Assembly: GCF_900115065.1 (NCBI RefSeq)
Contig: NZ_FOVE01000013.1
Span: 36,928 to 100,927 of the forward strand
DNA from: Formivibrio citricus
GTDB taxonomy: Bacteria > Pseudomonadota > Gammaproteobacteria > Burkholderiales > Chitinibacteraceae
Reading direction: 5' to 3'
DNA length: 64,000 nt
This document shows positions 1 through 7,801 of this stretch, piece after piece (the first letter of the stretch is position 1; each line of letters opens with the position of its first letter). The translations under genes were made by a program, and so were the position numbers. The notes under the pieces were generated by a model. The model was not told the origin of the DNA. It made no database searches and saw only the letters and a program-made list of their open reading frames with translations.

Positions 1-2
1 GA

Positions 3-62
3 ACCTCGCGGGAAGAAGCGCTGCTCTGGCTGACGCAGCTGGAGCGCGCCACCCGGCCATGA
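3..62 (+). CDS. 3' end of an unidentified gene (partial)
   Basis: An open frame enters from the left edge and ends at a TGA at 60-62. The visible tail reads SREEALLWLTQLERATRP, which looks like a natural amphipathic C-terminus. Too little is present to name a family. It is convergent with the YeeE/YedE-type gene that ends at 99. The other frames here give arginine/proline-rich translations typical of shadows. Confidence 0.35.
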   Translation, partial: TSREEALLWLTQLERATRP

Positions 63-98
63 GCGGGCGCTGTCGCACGCGCTCTTTCCTCCCAAAGA

Positions 99-530
99 CT
101 ACCGGCTCCTGCCGTTGCCAATCGCCGGCTCGATTTTTGCGAACAGAGCCATGCCCGCCAGCATGGCCGCGACAAAAACCAGCACTTTCCCCGCCCCCGC
201 TCCCAGCAACACCAGTGCCGGTCCCGGACAGATACCGGCCAGCCCCCAGCCCGCACCGAACAACAGGCCGCCGAAAACCAGACGCTGGTCAAGATTGCGC
301 GTATTCGGCAACTGGATGGAATGCCCCAGAAAGGATGCCCCTCTGCGCTTTGCCAAGGCAAAGGCAACAGCGCTGACCGGAATCGCGCCGCCCATGACGA
401 ACGCGAGCGAAGGATCCCAGCGGCCGGTCAGGTCAAGAAAAGCCAGCACTTTGGCCGGATCTCCCATGCCGGCAACAATCAAGCCCATCCCGAACAGCAA
501 ACCTGCAATCAACGAAAAAACCGTAGGCAT
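99..530 (-). CDS. YeeE/YedE-family membrane protein (half-size, DUF6691 type)
   Basis: A 143-residue, almost wholly hydrophobic protein with about four membrane segments. It carries the glycine-rich motif FGAGWGLAGICPGPAL near residue 95-110, which includes the family cysteine. YeeE/YedE proteins are inner-membrane channels linked to uptake of thiosulfate or other sulfur compounds. In many bacteria the full-length protein is split into two half-size genes, as here with the gene at 541-972, 10 bp upstream. It is last in a minus-strand operon that begins with the ArsR-type regulator, so it is probably controlled by sulfide or sulfane sulfur. The substrate is not proven. Confidence 0.85.
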   Translation of the reverse strand: MPTVFSLIAGLLFGMGLIVAGMGDPAKVLAFLDLTGRWDPSLAFVMGGAIPVSAVAFALAKRRGASFLGHSIQLPNTRNLDQRLVFGGLLFGAGWGLAGICPGPALVLLGAGAGKVLVFVAAMLAGMALFAKIEPAIGNGRSR

Positions 531-540
531 GATGGAATCC

Positions 541-972
541 TTACCTCAGAAAATGACGAACCGCGAAGACGGTCGCGAAACCCATGAACATGAAAGATGC
601 CGTTGCCACCATCGAGCGCGGCGACAGGCGCGACAATCCGCACACGCCATGGCCGCTGGTGCAGCCCGAGCCATAGCGCGTACCGAATCCAACCAGCAAA
701 CCGGCCAGTATCAGCGTTGGCCAGCTCGCCTCGATCCGGCTTGCCGGCAGGTCGCCGAACAGAAGGTAGAGCATCGGAGCAAGCAACAACCCCAGCACGA
801 ACGCCGCGCGCCACAAGACATCGCCACGCTTCGGTTGCAGCAAACCGCTCACGACCCCGCTAATCCCTGCGATTCGCCCGTTCGTGAGCAACAGGATGGC
901 GATGGCCAATCCGATCAATCCGCCACCGGCCAGTGACAAATACGGGGTAAAACCATTCCAGTCGATCATCAT
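541..972 (-). CDS. YeeE/YedE-family membrane protein (half-size, first half)
   Basis: 143 residues with about four membrane helices and the signature [20 protein letters not shown] near residue 100-120. That signature contains the conserved cysteine of the YeeE/YedE transporter half. It pairs with the 99-530 product as the two halves of one transporter. Its start overlaps the end of the upstream ArsR-type gene by 4 bp, so translation is probably coupled. A second pair of such halves lies at 3140-4206, so the locus carries two transporters of this family around one regulator. Sulfur-compound import is inferred from family and context. Confidence 0.87.
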   Translation of the reverse strand: MMIDWNGFTPYLSLAGGGLIGLAIAILLLTNGRIAGISGVVSGLLQPKRGDVLWRAAFVLGLLLAPMLYLLFGDLPASRIEASWPTLILAGLLVGFGTRYGSGCTSGHGVCGLSRLSPRSMVATASFMFMGFATVFAVRHFLR

Positions 973-1298
973 TGCTTTTCACTCTCCCAAACCGGGCAAT
1001 ACAGCCCGTACAAGGTTTTCAGCATCGCCAGTATCTTTTGATCGGCGATGGAATAATAGATTCGTTTGCCATCACGCCGAGTGGCCACCATCTCTTCCGT
1101 ACGCAACACACCGAGCTGCTGCGACAAAGTCGGTTGATGCACATCCAGCAACGCCTCCAGCTCGCTCACCGATTTTTCACCCTGACTGAGCTGACAAAGA
1201 ATCTGCAGGCGGTCTTCATTCGCCAGCGCTTTCAACAAAGCCGTGGCCGCACGCGCTGCGCCACGCATCTGCGTTACATCGAGCATCACATCTTCCAT
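969..1298 (-). CDS. ArsR/SmtB-family sulfide/persulfide-responsive repressor (SqrR/BigR type)
   Basis: A 109-residue winged-helix protein with recognition region [14 protein letters not shown] and wing [11 protein letters not shown]. Two cysteines, in LQILCQL (residue 35) and LYGLYCPV (residue 101), are 66 residues apart. That is the spacing of the tetrasulfide-forming pair in SqrR/BigR (C41/C107 in SqrR). I infer a repressor released by persulfides or sulfane sulfur. The frame is open much further upstream, but homology begins here. ATG at 1298 is taken; ATG at 1286 has a better-spaced GGAAG and is a real alternative (105 aa). It heads the operon with the two YeeE/YedE halves and is divergent from the reductase-rhodanese gene. 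Confidence 0.85.
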   Translation of the reverse strand: MEDVMLDVTQMRGAARAATALLKALANEDRLQILCQLSQGEKSVSELEALLDVHQPTLSQQLGVLRTEEMVATRRDGKRIYYSIADQKILAMLKTLYGLYCPVWESEKQ

Positions 1299-1327
1299 AA
1301 GGTTACCGCTCAACGAATTATTTTTGC

Positions 1328-1351
1328 ATATTATGTTTTTATGTATAATAT
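1328..1351. promoter_or_regulatory. AT-rich inverted repeat, candidate operator of the ArsR-type repressor
   Basis: ATATTAT and ATAATAT form a perfect 7-bp inverted repeat around a 10-bp AT-rich spacer. It lies in the 114-bp gap between the divergent repressor and reductase-rhodanese genes, in an otherwise GC-rich region. Position and symmetry fit a dimeric winged-helix repressor controlling both directions. Binding is inferred. Confidence 0.6.
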
Positions 1352-1412
1352 AAGTCAAGAGATTCAACTTCACGGCATGAACCCATGCCTCGCCAACCAC
1401 AAAGAGGATCAC

Positions 1413-3065
1413 ATGAAAGCATTGCAGGTACTGGTCATTGGCGGCGTCGCAGCAGGCGCTTCGTTTGCCGCCCGCGCGCGCAGACTGAGCGAATCGGCGC
1501 AAATCACCGTCATTGAGCGCGGCCCCGATGTTTCGTTCGCCAACTGCGGCCTGCCCTACCACATCGGCGGGGAGATTCCGGTGCGCGACGTATTGGCCAT
1601 GCAAACGCCCGCCTCGCTCAAGGCGCTGTTGAACGTCGACGTACGCACCCGCAGCGAAGCCGTGCGCATCGACCGGCAAAACAAGCGCGTGCGGGTCCAT
1701 GACCTGCAAACCGGACAAAGCGAATGGTTGCCCTACGACAAGCTAATGCTGGCACCGGGCGCTGCACCCCGCATTCCCGCCATTCCGGGCATCAAGGATT
1801 CGCGCATCCATGCGCTTCGCAACCTGGCCGACATGGACCGCATCGCCGCAGCCACGGAATCCGGTATGCGCGCCGTGGTGGTCGGCGCCGGGTTCATCGG
1901 TCTGGAAATGGCGGAACAACTGCACCGCAAGGGATTGACGGTCGAGGTCGTGCAATCGGGGCCGCAGGTGCTGTCGCAGATCGATGCGAAGATGGCAATG
2001 CTGCTGGGAAACGAATTGGCGCATCACGACATCAAGCTGCACCTGAACGAGCAGATCGTGCGCTTCGAAGGCCAGGACGACGTATTGCATTGCCACCTGG
2101 CATCGGGCGGCAAGCTGGACGCCGATTTCGTGGTCATGTCCATCGGCGTCGAGCCGGATTCCCCGCTTGCGCGCGAAGCCGGCTTGGCGCTCGGCGCGCG
2201 CGGTCATATCGTAGTCAACGATTTCATGCAGACTTCCGACGCGGATATCTATGCCGCCGGCGATGTCATTGAAACGGCGGATCGTGTGTTCGGCGATCAG
2301 GTTTCCGTACCGCTCGGCGGACCGGCCAACCGGCAAGGTCGCGTCGCTGCGGATCATCTGTTCCTCAAAGAGCGCGCCCGCCCCTATCCGGGCTCGCTCG
2401 GCACCGCCATCGTGCGCGTATTCGAAGTGGCCGCAGGCGCCACCGGCTGGACCGAAAAACGGCTGAAAACGGCCGGTCGCGCTTACAGCATCACCACCGT
2501 CAACGATCTTCATCACGCCAGCTATTTCCCCGGCGCCAAACCGCTGACCGTATCGATTCTCTGGGAACCGGAAACCGGCGTGCTGCTCGGTGCACAGGCC
2601 GCCGGTTATGAAGGCGTCGACAAGCGGCTCGACGTGCTGGCCACCGCCATCAGCGCCAAAATGACCGTTGAAGACCTCTGCCATCTGGAGCTGGCCTATG
2701 CGCCGCCTTTCGGCTCGGCCAAAGACATCATCAACCTCGCCGGCTTTGCCGCCTGCAACCAGCGCGACGGGCTGGTCAGTACCGTCTCCGAACTGCCGGC
2801 CGATTCCAGCGTGCAGATCGTGGACGTACGCGGCAAGGCGCTTGCCGATGCCAACCCGGTTCCCGGCGCCATCAACATCCCGATGCCCATGCTGCGCGGC
2901 AATCTGGACAAACTCGACAGCAGCCGCCCGGTCGTCACCGTGTGCGCCTTGGGCAAGAACAGCTATTTTGCCTCTCGCGTGCTCAGGCAAAACGGCTTCG
3001 ACGTGAAGAGCCTGGGCGGCGGGCTCAAGGTGCTGATGAACGCGCGCAACCCGGAAAAACAATAA
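1413..3065 (+). CDS. FAD-dependent CoA-disulfide/persulfide reductase with C-terminal rhodanese domain
   Basis: 550 residues. The N-terminal nucleotide site VIGGVAAGASFAARARR is followed by the active-site motif SFANCGLPYHIGG (Cys45), a second dinucleotide-binding motif VVVGAGFIGLEMAEQL and an FAD motif IYAAGDV. The C-terminal rhodanese domain has its reactive cysteine in VVTVCALGKNSY (about residue 511). Such fusions reduce CoA or glutathione persulfides and disulfides with NAD(P)H. ATG at 1413 follows AGAGGA and is chosen although the frame is open from 972. It is divergent from the persulfide-sensing repressor and followed by a YeeE/YedE pair, which supports a role in sulfane-sulfur handling. 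Confidence 0.92.
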   Translation: MKALQVLVIGGVAAGASFAARARRLSESAQITVIERGPDVSFANCGLPYHIGGEIPVRDVLAMQTPASLKALLNVDVRTRSEAVRIDRQNKRVRVHDLQTGQSEWLPYDKLMLAPGAAPRIPAIPGIKDSRIHALRNLADMDRIAAATESGMRAVVVGAGFIGLEMAEQLHRKGLTVEVVQSGPQVLSQIDAKMAMLLGNELAHHDIKLHLNEQIVRFEGQDDVLHCHLASGGKLDADFVVMSIGVEPDSPLAREAGLALGARGHIVVNDFMQTSDADIYAAGDVIETADRVFGDQVSVPLGGPANRQGRVAADHLFLKERARPYPGSLGTAIVRVFEVAAGATGWTEKRLKTAGRAYSITTVNDLHHASYFPGAKPLTVSILWEPETGVLLGAQAAGYEGVDKRLDVLATAISAKMTVEDLCHLELAYAPPFGSAKDIINLAGFAACNQRDGLVSTVSELPADSSVQIVDVRGKALADANPVPGAINIPMPMLRGNLDKLDSSRPVVTVCALGKNSYFASRVLRQNGFDVKSLGGGLKVLMNARNPEKQ

Positions 3066-3139
3066 ACCGGGCTGAAATTTCGTGATGTTTGACTACCTTT
3101 AAAGTTGTTTCCGCATCAACCTAGCAAGGAGGGCGCAAC

Positions 3140-3679
3140 ATGAAACTCGAATCGAAAGACGGCGGCTGGAGCCCCTATCTCGCGGGTGGTCTGGTCGGAA
3201 TACTGGCGGTGGTATCGGCCTACGCCACCACCATCCTGATGGGGAAAACCAATTTTCTCGGCGCTTCGACGACATTCGTGCGCGCGGCGGGCTTCATCGA
3301 GAAGCTGTTCGCCGAATCGCACGTCGCCAGCAACCTGTACTTCATCAAGGAAAAGGTCGCGCTCGACTGGCAGTTCCTGCTCATCATCGGCATCTTCATC
3401 GGCGCGCTGATCGCCTCGCTGGCCGACAGGAGCTTCAAGCTGGAAAGCGTTCCCCCGGCCTGGGCCGAGCGGTTTGGCCCGTCGGTGGGCAAGCGCGCCA
3501 TCGGCGCATTCCTCGGCGGCATCGTCGCCATGTTCGGCGCCCGCCTGGCCGACGGCTGCCCGAGCGGACATGGCCTGAGCGGACTGATGCAGCTGTCGGT
3601 CAGCGGCATCGTTGCACTCTGCCTGTTCTTTGGCATCGGCATGCTCGTCGCCCATCTCGTCTACCGGAGGAAATCATGA
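3140..3679 (+). CDS. YeeE/YedE-family membrane protein (half-size)
   Basis: 179 residues with about four to five membrane helices and the family motif ADGCPSGHGLSGLMQLS near residue 137-153, containing the conserved cysteine. A strong AAGGAGG precedes the ATG. It overlaps the next half-gene by 4 bp (ATGA), so the two are translated together and probably form one transporter. It lies 74 bp downstream of the reductase-rhodanese gene on the same strand. A channel delivering thiosulfate or another sulfur donor is the likely role; the substrate is inferred. Confidence 0.87.
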   Translation: MKLESKDGGWSPYLAGGLVGILAVVSAYATTILMGKTNFLGASTTFVRAAGFIEKLFAESHVASNLYFIKEKVALDWQFLLIIGIFIGALIASLADRSFKLESVPPAWAERFGPSVGKRAIGAFLGGIVAMFGARLADGCPSGHGLSGLMQLSVSGIVALCLFFGIGMLVAHLVYRRKS

Positions 3680-4206
3680 GCACTGCACAATGGTTGGGTC
3701 TGTTGACCGGTATCGGCTTTGGCTTCCTGCTGCAGAAGGGGCGCGTACTGCGCTTCGACAAGCAGCTCGGGGCCATGTTGCTCAAGGACATGACAATCAT
3801 CAAGTTCATGCTCTCGGCCATCCTGGTCGGCATGATCGGTGTCATCGCGCTATCCAGCGCCGGGATCATCGCACTGGCGCACAAGCCCATGAACGTCGGC
3901 GCCATCCTGCTTGGCGGCGCGCTGTTCGGCGGCGGCTGGGCAATCATGGGCTTCTGCCCCGGCACCTCGGTGGGTGCACTGGGCGAGGGGCGCTGGCATG
4001 CGATCTTTGCCATCGCCGGCATGATTGCCGGGGCGGCGCTCTACGCGGAACTGTATCCGTTCCTCAAGGCCACCGTCCTGGCCTGGGCCGACTACGGCAA
4101 GATCGGCCTGCCCGACGTGCTCGGCATTTCGCCCTGGGCTATCGTGATCGCCTTCTGGGCAGGCAGCATCCCGCTGTTCGTCTGGTTCGAGAAAAAAGGG
4201 CTGTAG
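3676..4206 (+). CDS. YeeE/YedE-family membrane protein (half-size partner, DUF6691 type)
   Basis: 176 residues with about four to five hydrophobic helices and the motif GGGWAIMGFCPGTSVGALGEG (about residues 91-111) carrying the second family cysteine. It begins within the stop of the preceding half-gene. It is longer than the 143-residue counterpart at 99-530, so the two pairs are not simply recent duplicates. It ends this plus-strand unit, 14 bp before a strong hairpin shared with the convergent exporter gene. Confidence 0.86.
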   Translation: MSTAQWLGLLTGIGFGFLLQKGRVLRFDKQLGAMLLKDMTIIKFMLSAILVGMIGVIALSSAGIIALAHKPMNVGAILLGGALFGGGWAIMGFCPGTSVGALGEGRWHAIFAIAGMIAGAALYAELYPFLKATVLAWADYGKIGLPDVLGISPWAIVIAFWAGSIPLFVWFEKKGL

Positions 4207-4219
4207 GCCCCTGATGACA

Positions 4220-4252
4220 GGCATATCGGCGCTCAAGGAGCGCCGATATGCC
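4220..4252. terminator. bidirectional hairpin between convergent genes
   Basis: A perfect 15-bp inverted repeat (GGCATATCGGCGCTC and its complement) with a 3-base loop AAG. It lies between the stop of the YeeE/YedE gene at 4206 and the stop of the exporter gene at 4287. A second small hairpin (GACGAG/CTCGTC) follows at 4255-4272. Neither side has a long T run, so this may be an mRNA 3'-end stabiliser as much as an intrinsic terminator. Confidence 0.6.
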
Positions 4253-4286
4253 AGACGAGAAACAGCTCGTCATCCAAAGCCTCCGG

Positions 4287-5279
4287 TTACCAGAATCCTT
4301 TGTGGTACTGCACTGCCAAACTGGTGCTGGCCACGCAAATCCAGACCAGCAAGCCCAGCACCACGGGCTTGATCCCCGTTTGCCGCATCTTGCTCAGATC
4401 TGTGGACAGCCCGATGGCCGCCAAGGCCCCCGTGATCATGAAGTGCGCCGCAGTTTGTGCCACTTCAACAATGATCGCCGGAAGAAAACTGCCGGCTCCT
4501 GATGCCAGAAGAAACCCGACGATAAACCATGGCACCTGCACACGGATCGATTGCATGGAATCGCCATCACTCTTGCGTTGCTGCCACCCGGAAACCGCTC
4601 CGATCAACAGGGTCACGGGAACAATCAACATGGCACGGGTGAGCTTGACGATGGTGGCATATTCGCCGGCATCCCTGCTCCATGAATAGGCTGCAGCCAC
4701 AACAGACGAGGTGTCATTGATCGCCGTTCCCGCCCACAGGCCAAATCCCTGATCGCTGAGCCCAAGAAAATGGCCGAATTGCGGGAACACCAGCACGGCT
4801 ACGACATTGAACAAAAAAATGGTTGCGAGCGAGAAGGTGATTTCGTGTTCGCTTGGCTTGAGCACCGGCACGATCGCCGAAATGGCCGAGCCGCCGCAGA
4901 TGGCCGTTCCCGTTCCGATCAAGACACACAACTTGGCCGGGATTTTCAGCAATCGCCCGAAACACAGAGCGCTTAGAAATGCTGCGCTGATGGTCGCCAA
5001 TGTCACGAACAGGGTACTCACGCCGGTTCTTGCAACCTCGGCAATCGGCAGGCAAGCTCCCAGCGCAATGATCGAATACTGCAAAACTTGCTTCGAAGAA
5101 AACCGGACTCCCGGAAGGCACTGAAGCGGTAACGGGATAAAACTGCGAACCGCGATGCCCAGCAACATGCCAATCACCGCACCGCCCGCGGCCGGAAACA
5201 TCTTTCCGAGCCATGTCGCCACGACAGTCAATACCAGAACAAGACCGGCACCTGGCAATAACGATCTACAAAAATGCAC
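4287..5279 (-). CDS. yeiH: YeiH/YadS-family (UPF0324) putative sulfate/sulfite exporter
   Basis: 330 residues with about ten hydrophobic segments. The motifs IGTGTAICGGSAISA and GLWAGTAINDTSSVVAAA are hallmarks of the UPF0324 family. The family is annotated as a putative sulfate exporter, and its genes often sit beside a LysR regulator as yeiH-yeiE, as here. The frame is open up to an ATG at 5363, but that stretch is rich in Y/N/F and overlaps the AT-rich divergent promoter. GTG at 5279 has GAGG six bases upstream and is preferred. Efflux of sulfite or a related sulfur or organosulfonate anion would fit the sulfur genes upstream. Substrate not proven. Confidence 0.85.
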   Translation of the reverse strand: MHFCRSLLPGAGLVLVLTVVATWLGKMFPAAGGAVIGMLLGIAVRSFIPLPLQCLPGVRFSSKQVLQYSIIALGACLPIAEVARTGVSTLFVTLATISAAFLSALCFGRLLKIPAKLCVLIGTGTAICGGSAISAIVPVLKPSEHEITFSLATIFLFNVVAVLVFPQFGHFLGLSDQGFGLWAGTAINDTSSVVAAAYSWSRDAGEYATIVKLTRAMLIVPVTLLIGAVSGWQQRKSDGDSMQSIRVQVPWFIVGFLLASGAGSFLPAIIVEVAQTAAHFMITGALAAIGLSTDLSKMRQTGIKPVVLGLLVWICVASTSLAVQYHKGFW

Positions 5280-5390
5280 CTCACGCCTCGCCACATATAC
5301 CCAATAGCAATAACCATATCCATAAAAGTTATATAATAAAAATGGATTTTTCTGGTTATCCACATCGAAAAAATCGATAAGGAATGCTCA
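5280..5390. promoter_or_regulatory. divergent yeiH/yeiE control region
   Basis: An AT-rich 111-bp gap between two divergent genes. It contains TCCAT (5319-5323) and ATGGA (5342-5346) flanking an AT-only core, and several T-N11-A arrangements of the kind LysR regulators bind. A TTATCCACA sequence at 5356-5364 also lies here. Operator function is inferred from position. Confidence 0.45.
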
Positions 5391-6296
5391 GTGCTGAAAA
5401 TTACATTCAGAGAGCTGGAGGTTTTCGCGGCGATTCACCGCACGGGCGGCATCACTACTGCTGGCGTGGAACTGGGCTTGTCGCAATCCGCCACCAGCAG
5501 CGCCATTGCCGAGCTTGAGCGCCGCCTGGGCGTCAATCTGTTTGACCGAGTCGGACGACGAGTCCTGTTGAATGAGCATGGCCGCTATTTCCTGCCCAAG
5601 GCGCTGGACATCCTGCGGCAAGCCGGAGATCTGGAGCTGATTTACGCCAACGGCGCACCGAGCCGGCTCAAGATTGCGGCCAGCCTGACCATCGGCAACT
5701 ACATTCTGCCTACACTGCTGGCGCGACTCAGGATCGAAAACCCTGCTGCCCGTTATGAGGCCACCATTGGCAACTCACAATCCGTGGTCGCCTCGCTTCT
5801 GGAATGCCGTGCCGATATCGGCCTGATCGAATCCTCGCTCGTGGATAGTCATCTGGCATCCGAATTGTGGCTGCGGGATGAAATGGTGATCTATTGCCGG
5901 GCAGACCACCCATTTACCAGAAAAACTCCGAGTTATCATGAGCTTGCCAGCGCTCCCTGGATACTGCGGGAAAAAGGCTCGGGTGTGCGCCAATCGCTTG
6001 AAACCATGCTGTTGCCGGCGCTGGGCAGCTTCAACGTCAATCTGGAACTGGGCAGCGGTGAGGCCATCCGGGAAGCCGTCAGGCAAGGTGCGGGAATTGC
6101 ATGTGCATCACGCAGGGCCGTTCAAAGGGAGCTTGAATCGGGTGAATTTGCCACGATTACGCTGGGGAACGTCAATCTTGAAAGGCGCTTCTTTATTGCC
6201 TGGCATGCCGAAAAAAGCCTGACTACGGGCGCAGAACAATTCCGCGCGGCCTGCCGGGAATGGAAAAAGCGGGAAGAGTCCATGAGAGGCTCTTAG
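5391..6296 (+). CDS. yeiE: LysR-family regulator, YeiE type
   Basis: 301 residues. The N-terminal winged helix reads FRELEVFAAIHRTGGITTAG then LSQSATSSAIAELERRLG, followed by a periplasmic-binding-protein-like effector domain (about 90-300). GTG start at 5391 with AAGGA seven bases upstream. Divergent transcription from the UPF0324 exporter matches the yeiE-yeiH arrangement of enterobacteria, where YeiE has been linked to sulfite. It probably activates the exporter gene and represses itself. The effector is inferred. Confidence 0.85.
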   Translation: MLKITFRELEVFAAIHRTGGITTAGVELGLSQSATSSAIAELERRLGVNLFDRVGRRVLLNEHGRYFLPKALDILRQAGDLELIYANGAPSRLKIAASLTIGNYILPTLLARLRIENPAARYEATIGNSQSVVASLLECRADIGLIESSLVDSHLASELWLRDEMVIYCRADHPFTRKTPSYHELASAPWILREKGSGVRQSLETMLLPALGSFNVNLELGSGEAIREAVRQGAGIACASRRAVQRELESGEFATITLGNVNLERRFFIAWHAEKSLTTGAEQFRAACREWKKREESMRGS

Positions 6297-6326
6297 CCTC
6301 CACCGCAAAACCTTCGCCCCGTCGAA

Positions 6327-7349
6327 TCAATTCAATCCGTAGTTTTTGCACAGCAGAGCCAGCGTCGCTTCCGGCACCAACTGGCGAAGCCGTGCCACAT
6401 CCCCGGCCTGCAACGCCCGCCGCACTTCCGAGGCGGAAATGGCCCGGCCGCCAGCTTCGGTGCGCGGCAGCTCGACCACTTCGAGCGCAGGGCTGCGCGA
6501 GGGCGCATCCTGCAGCCAGTGGCGCATGTCGAGGTTGTACTGGCAGGTGGTTTCGCAGAACGGTTCGCTGCCGACAAAACGGTGCGTCACGCCCAGTGCC
6601 GGAGCGATGTACTCGCGGAACAGCAAGAGGTCGATGCCGGTGAAACAGGCGCCCACCTTGCCTTTTTCCTTGAAGAAGTAATCCGGGAAGGTCGCACGCG
6701 AGATCATGTACTTCGATCCCTTGTGCAGCGTAACTTTGGGAATGCCGGCAATCCCGGCTTCGACCAGCGCGAAGCGTTCCCTGAACGGGAACTGCGATGC
6801 GTCTTCGCGCACCAGAAATACGTGCAGCCAGTCGCACTGCGCGGCGGCGGTGCGAACCAGGTATTGATGCCCGAGCGTGAACGGGTTGGCGTTCATGACG
6901 ATGCAGCCGATCTTGCTGCCCGGCTGGCGCAGTTGCTGCAATTCCTCGCAGTAACGCCGGATGCCGAACGGCGTGCTTTCCAGCAGGGTGACGTAGTCGG
7001 GCACTTCCACCAGCGGATAGAAGCCGCAGCCCTGAAAAAACAACTTGTTCTTCGGGTGGGTGTAGAGGAAGAGATGCGTGTGGCCGCGCTCGTAGGCCAC
7101 GTTCACCACTTCGGTCATCAGCTTGAGGCTGACCGATTCGCCGCGAAATTCCGGCGCGAGCGCCACGCACTTGACCACGTTGCCGTCCAGCCCGGCACAG
7201 GCCTTGACCTGCCCCTGCTCGGCGGCGATGACAAAAGTCTGGATGCCTTCGTCAAAGCCCAGCTCATAACCGGACAACAGCGCCCTGATCTGCTCGCGCT
7301 CGTTCAGGTCAAAGCGGGGATCGATGCAGCGGAATTCGTAGTCATTCAT
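6327..7349 (-). CDS. citC: [citrate (pro-3S)-lyase] ligase, orphan
   Basis: 340 residues. The N-terminal half is GNAT-like (LAPEFRGESVSLKLMTEVV). The C-terminal half is a nucleotidyltransferase-like domain with MNANPFTLGHQYLV (HxGH-type site) and ISASEVRRAL. CitC acetylates the thiol of the citrate lyase prosthetic group using acetate and ATP. No citD, citE, citF, citX or citG lies in this window, which is unusual because citC normally sits in that operon. It is convergent with yeiE and divergent from the IscA-like gene, sharing a 134-bp region that holds a copy of the two-part motif. It may act on a lyase elsewhere or on another acyl carrier. Confidence 0.88.
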   Translation of the reverse strand: MNDYEFRCIDPRFDLNEREQIRALLSGYELGFDEGIQTFVIAAEQGQVKACAGLDGNVVKCVALAPEFRGESVSLKLMTEVVNVAYERGHTHLFLYTHPKNKLFFQGCGFYPLVEVPDYVTLLESTPFGIRRYCEELQQLRQPGSKIGCIVMNANPFTLGHQYLVRTAAAQCDWLHVFLVREDASQFPFRERFALVEAGIAGIPKVTLHKGSKYMISRATFPDYFFKEKGKVGACFTGIDLLLFREYIAPALGVTHRFVGSEPFCETTCQYNLDMRHWLQDAPSRSPALEVVELPRTEAGGRAISASEVRRALQAGDVARLRQLVPEATLALLCKNYGLN

Positions 7350-7407
7350 GGAAATAGCGTAGCCCTGTGATTGAACTGCCCATGCCGTTCACCTCTGAAT
7401 TTTTATT

Positions 7408-7441
7408 GGCATAAGACAGCATCGAATGTAGCATATGCCAC
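7408..7441. promoter_or_regulatory. two-part motif, copy A (candidate shared operator)
   Basis: GGCATAAG at 7408-7415 and GCATATGCCAC at 7431-7441 place two GCATA cores exactly 22 bp apart. The arrangement and spacing recur at 9960-9990. It lies between divergent citC and the IscA-like gene, 43-76 bp ahead of the latter. The regulator is unknown; the DUF134 protein encoded at 10135 is a candidate. Confidence 0.6.
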
Positions 7442-7483
7442 ATTAGCGCTCCGCTTTTTTAATGTATTTTTCCGGGATTGTTC

Positions 7484-7801
7484 ATGTCACTGACCATCAC
7501 GCCTGCAGCCCGTTATGCCTTCATTCTGGCGCTGCAACAGCGCGGCAAAGGGAACATCCGCCTGTGCATCCACACGTCGGGCTGCACGGGGTTGTCATAC
7601 TCGCTGGAATTTGCGGATGAAATAACGGACGCCGACACCGTACTTTCGTTCGGCAAGGTGGCCGTACAGGTCGAAACGAGCCACCTGCCCCATCTGCCGG
7701 GGCTCGTTATCGACTATGTCAGGGACAAAACGGGGGAAGGATTCAAGATTGAAGGCCGGGCCGGAGTAGCTGCGCCATGCAACAGTTGCTGTTGCAATTA
7801 A
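7484..7801 (+). CDS. IscA/HesB-like A-type iron-sulfur carrier with atypical Cys-rich end
   Basis: 105 residues. It opens with LTITPAARYAFILAL, has the conserved SGCTGLSYSLEFAD (first ligand cysteine) and ends in CNSCCCN. Classical IscA/ErpA ends in CGCGxSF, so the second ligand cluster is rearranged and enriched to four cysteines at the very C-terminus. ATG at 7484 with GGGA six bases upstream is preferred over an in-frame TTG at 7478. It overlaps the convergent chrA stop by 4 bp. A copy of the two-part motif precedes it, which ties it to the NifX-like/DUF134 group. Confidence 0.8.
   Translation: MSLTITPAARYAFILALQQRGKGNIRLCIHTSGCTGLSYSLEFADEITDADTVLSFGKVAVQVETSHLPHLPGLVIDYVRDKTGEGFKIEGRAGVAAPCNSCCCN

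Noticed and set aside
5356..5364. A perfect DnaA box, TTATCCACA, near yeiE
   Set aside because: It is alone, with no cluster of boxes and no replication genes; one 9-mer is expected by chance in a window of this size.
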